Source: Clostridium sp.
GTDB taxonomy: Bacteria; Bacillota; Clostridia; Lachnospirales; Lachnospiraceae
Reading direction: 5' to 3'
Length of the DNA: 5,489 nt
NCBI GenBank assembly: GCA_016302185.1
Contig: JAEDOC010000135.1
Location: forward strand, 1 to 5,489
Both the position numbers and the translations under genes were made by a program. The notes below the pieces were generated by a model, which saw only the letters and a list, made by a program, of their open reading frames with translations, was not told where the DNA came from and did not search any database. This document shows positions 5,044-5,489 of the stretch, piece by piece (the stretch's first letter is position 1; each line of letters starts with the position of its first letter).

Positions 5044-5489
5044 ATGGGGTTTGTAGACTATACCGTGGACGGACATGTTGGTATTATTACTATCAACCGT
5101 CCCAAGGCACTCAATGCTTTAAATGAAGATGTTTTAAAGGACATCGAAGCTGCATTTGATGCAGTGGATCTTTCTGAAATCCGTGCAATTATTGTGACCG
5201 GTGCAGGGGAGAAATCTTTCGTGGCCGGTGCCGATATTGCGGCGATGAGCATCATGACAAAGGAGCAGGGAGAACAGTTCGGTAAATTCGGAAATGACAT
5301 TTTCCGTAAGATCGAGACATTTCCGGTTCCGGTGATTGCGGCGGTGAACGGCTTTGCTTTAGGCGGCGGCAATGAGCTGGCTATGAGCTGTGATATCCGT
5401 ATCTGCTCTGACAACGCTGTATTCGGACAGCCGGAGGTTGGTCTGGGAATTACCCCGGGATTTGGCGGTACCCAGAGACTGGCACGTCT
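5044..5489 (+). CDS. crt: 3-Hydroxybutyryl-CoA dehydratase (crotonase), 5' part, cut by window end
   Basis: The first 148 codons plus two bases of a crotonase-family enzyme are present, with no stop before the window ends; family members are about 260 residues. It would dehydrate 3-hydroxybutyryl-CoA to crotonyl-CoA in the cytoplasm, two steps after the thiolase. Visible landmarks are INRPKALNALN (17-27), the oxyanion-hole loop AGADI (61-65), GGGNEL (107-112) with catalytic Glu111, and GQPEVGLGITPGFGGTQRL (128-146) with the second catalytic Glu131. These two glutamates correspond to Glu144 and Glu164 of rat enoyl-CoA hydratase. The start is set by the AAGGAGG spacing. The gene probably belongs to the thl transcription unit, although two hairpins lie between them, and no clear separate promoter is seen. 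In related organisms such clusters usually continue with hbd, bcd and etfBA. A general enoyl-CoA hydratase is the alternative; context favours Crt. Confidence 0.93.
   Translation, partial: MGFVDYTVDGHVGIITINRPKALNALNEDVLKDIEAAFDAVDLSEIRAIIVTGAGEKSFVAGADIAAMSIMTKEQGEQFGKFGNDIFRKIETFPVPVIAAVNGFALGGGNELAMSCDIRICSDNAVFGQPEVGLGITPGFGGTQRLAR

Overview
The window looks like chromosomal DNA of an anaerobic, butyrate-forming member of the Bacillota, most likely Lachnospiraceae or a related Clostridia lineage. The evidence is a butyryl-CoA:acetate CoA-transferase-type gene beside a thiolase and the start of a crotonase, a DUF4125 protein of a kind I know from gut Clostridia, strong AAGGAGG ribosome binding sites, AT-rich intergenic DNA and coding DNA of intermediate G+C. 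Genus cannot be fixed from the sequence alone.

Layout: (1) 18-1806, plus strand: a two-gene unit of a DUF4125 protein and a glycerate 2-kinase-family enzyme, separated by one base and so probably translationally coupled; upstream members may lie outside the window. (2) 1807-1919: convergent intergenic stretch with a long, nearly perfect hairpin flanked by A and T tracts that can terminate transcription from both sides. (3) 1920-3269, minus strand: the CoA-transferase (But type). (4) 3270-3742: divergent control region. It has one sigma-A-like promoter facing each way. Both have a perfect TTGACA -35, a 17-bp spacer and an extended TGn -10, and in both the -35 lies inside a short inverted repeat. 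About 300 bp of AT-rich DNA separates them, with two degenerate Rex-like sequences and a 48-codon open frame of doubtful status. (5) 3743-4927, plus strand: acetyl-CoA acetyltransferase (thiolase). (6) 4928-5043: intergenic with two hairpins. (7) 5044 to the window end: 5' part of a 3-hydroxybutyryl-CoA dehydratase (crotonase), cut by the window edge.

How the genes work together: thiolase condenses two acetyl-CoA to acetoacetyl-CoA. After reduction by a 3-hydroxybutyryl-CoA dehydrogenase (not in the window), crotonase dehydrates the product to crotonyl-CoA. Bcd/Etf (probably downstream, not seen) would reduce that to butyryl-CoA, and the CoA-transferase would exchange the CoA onto acetate, releasing butyrate and regenerating acetyl-CoA. 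The entry and exit steps of the pathway are therefore transcribed divergently from one control region. The DUF4125-glycerate kinase pair is a separate unit, isolated by the bidirectional terminator. I see no mobile element, CRISPR array, tRNA or rRNA. The most interesting part is the but-thl control region rather than any new protein system.
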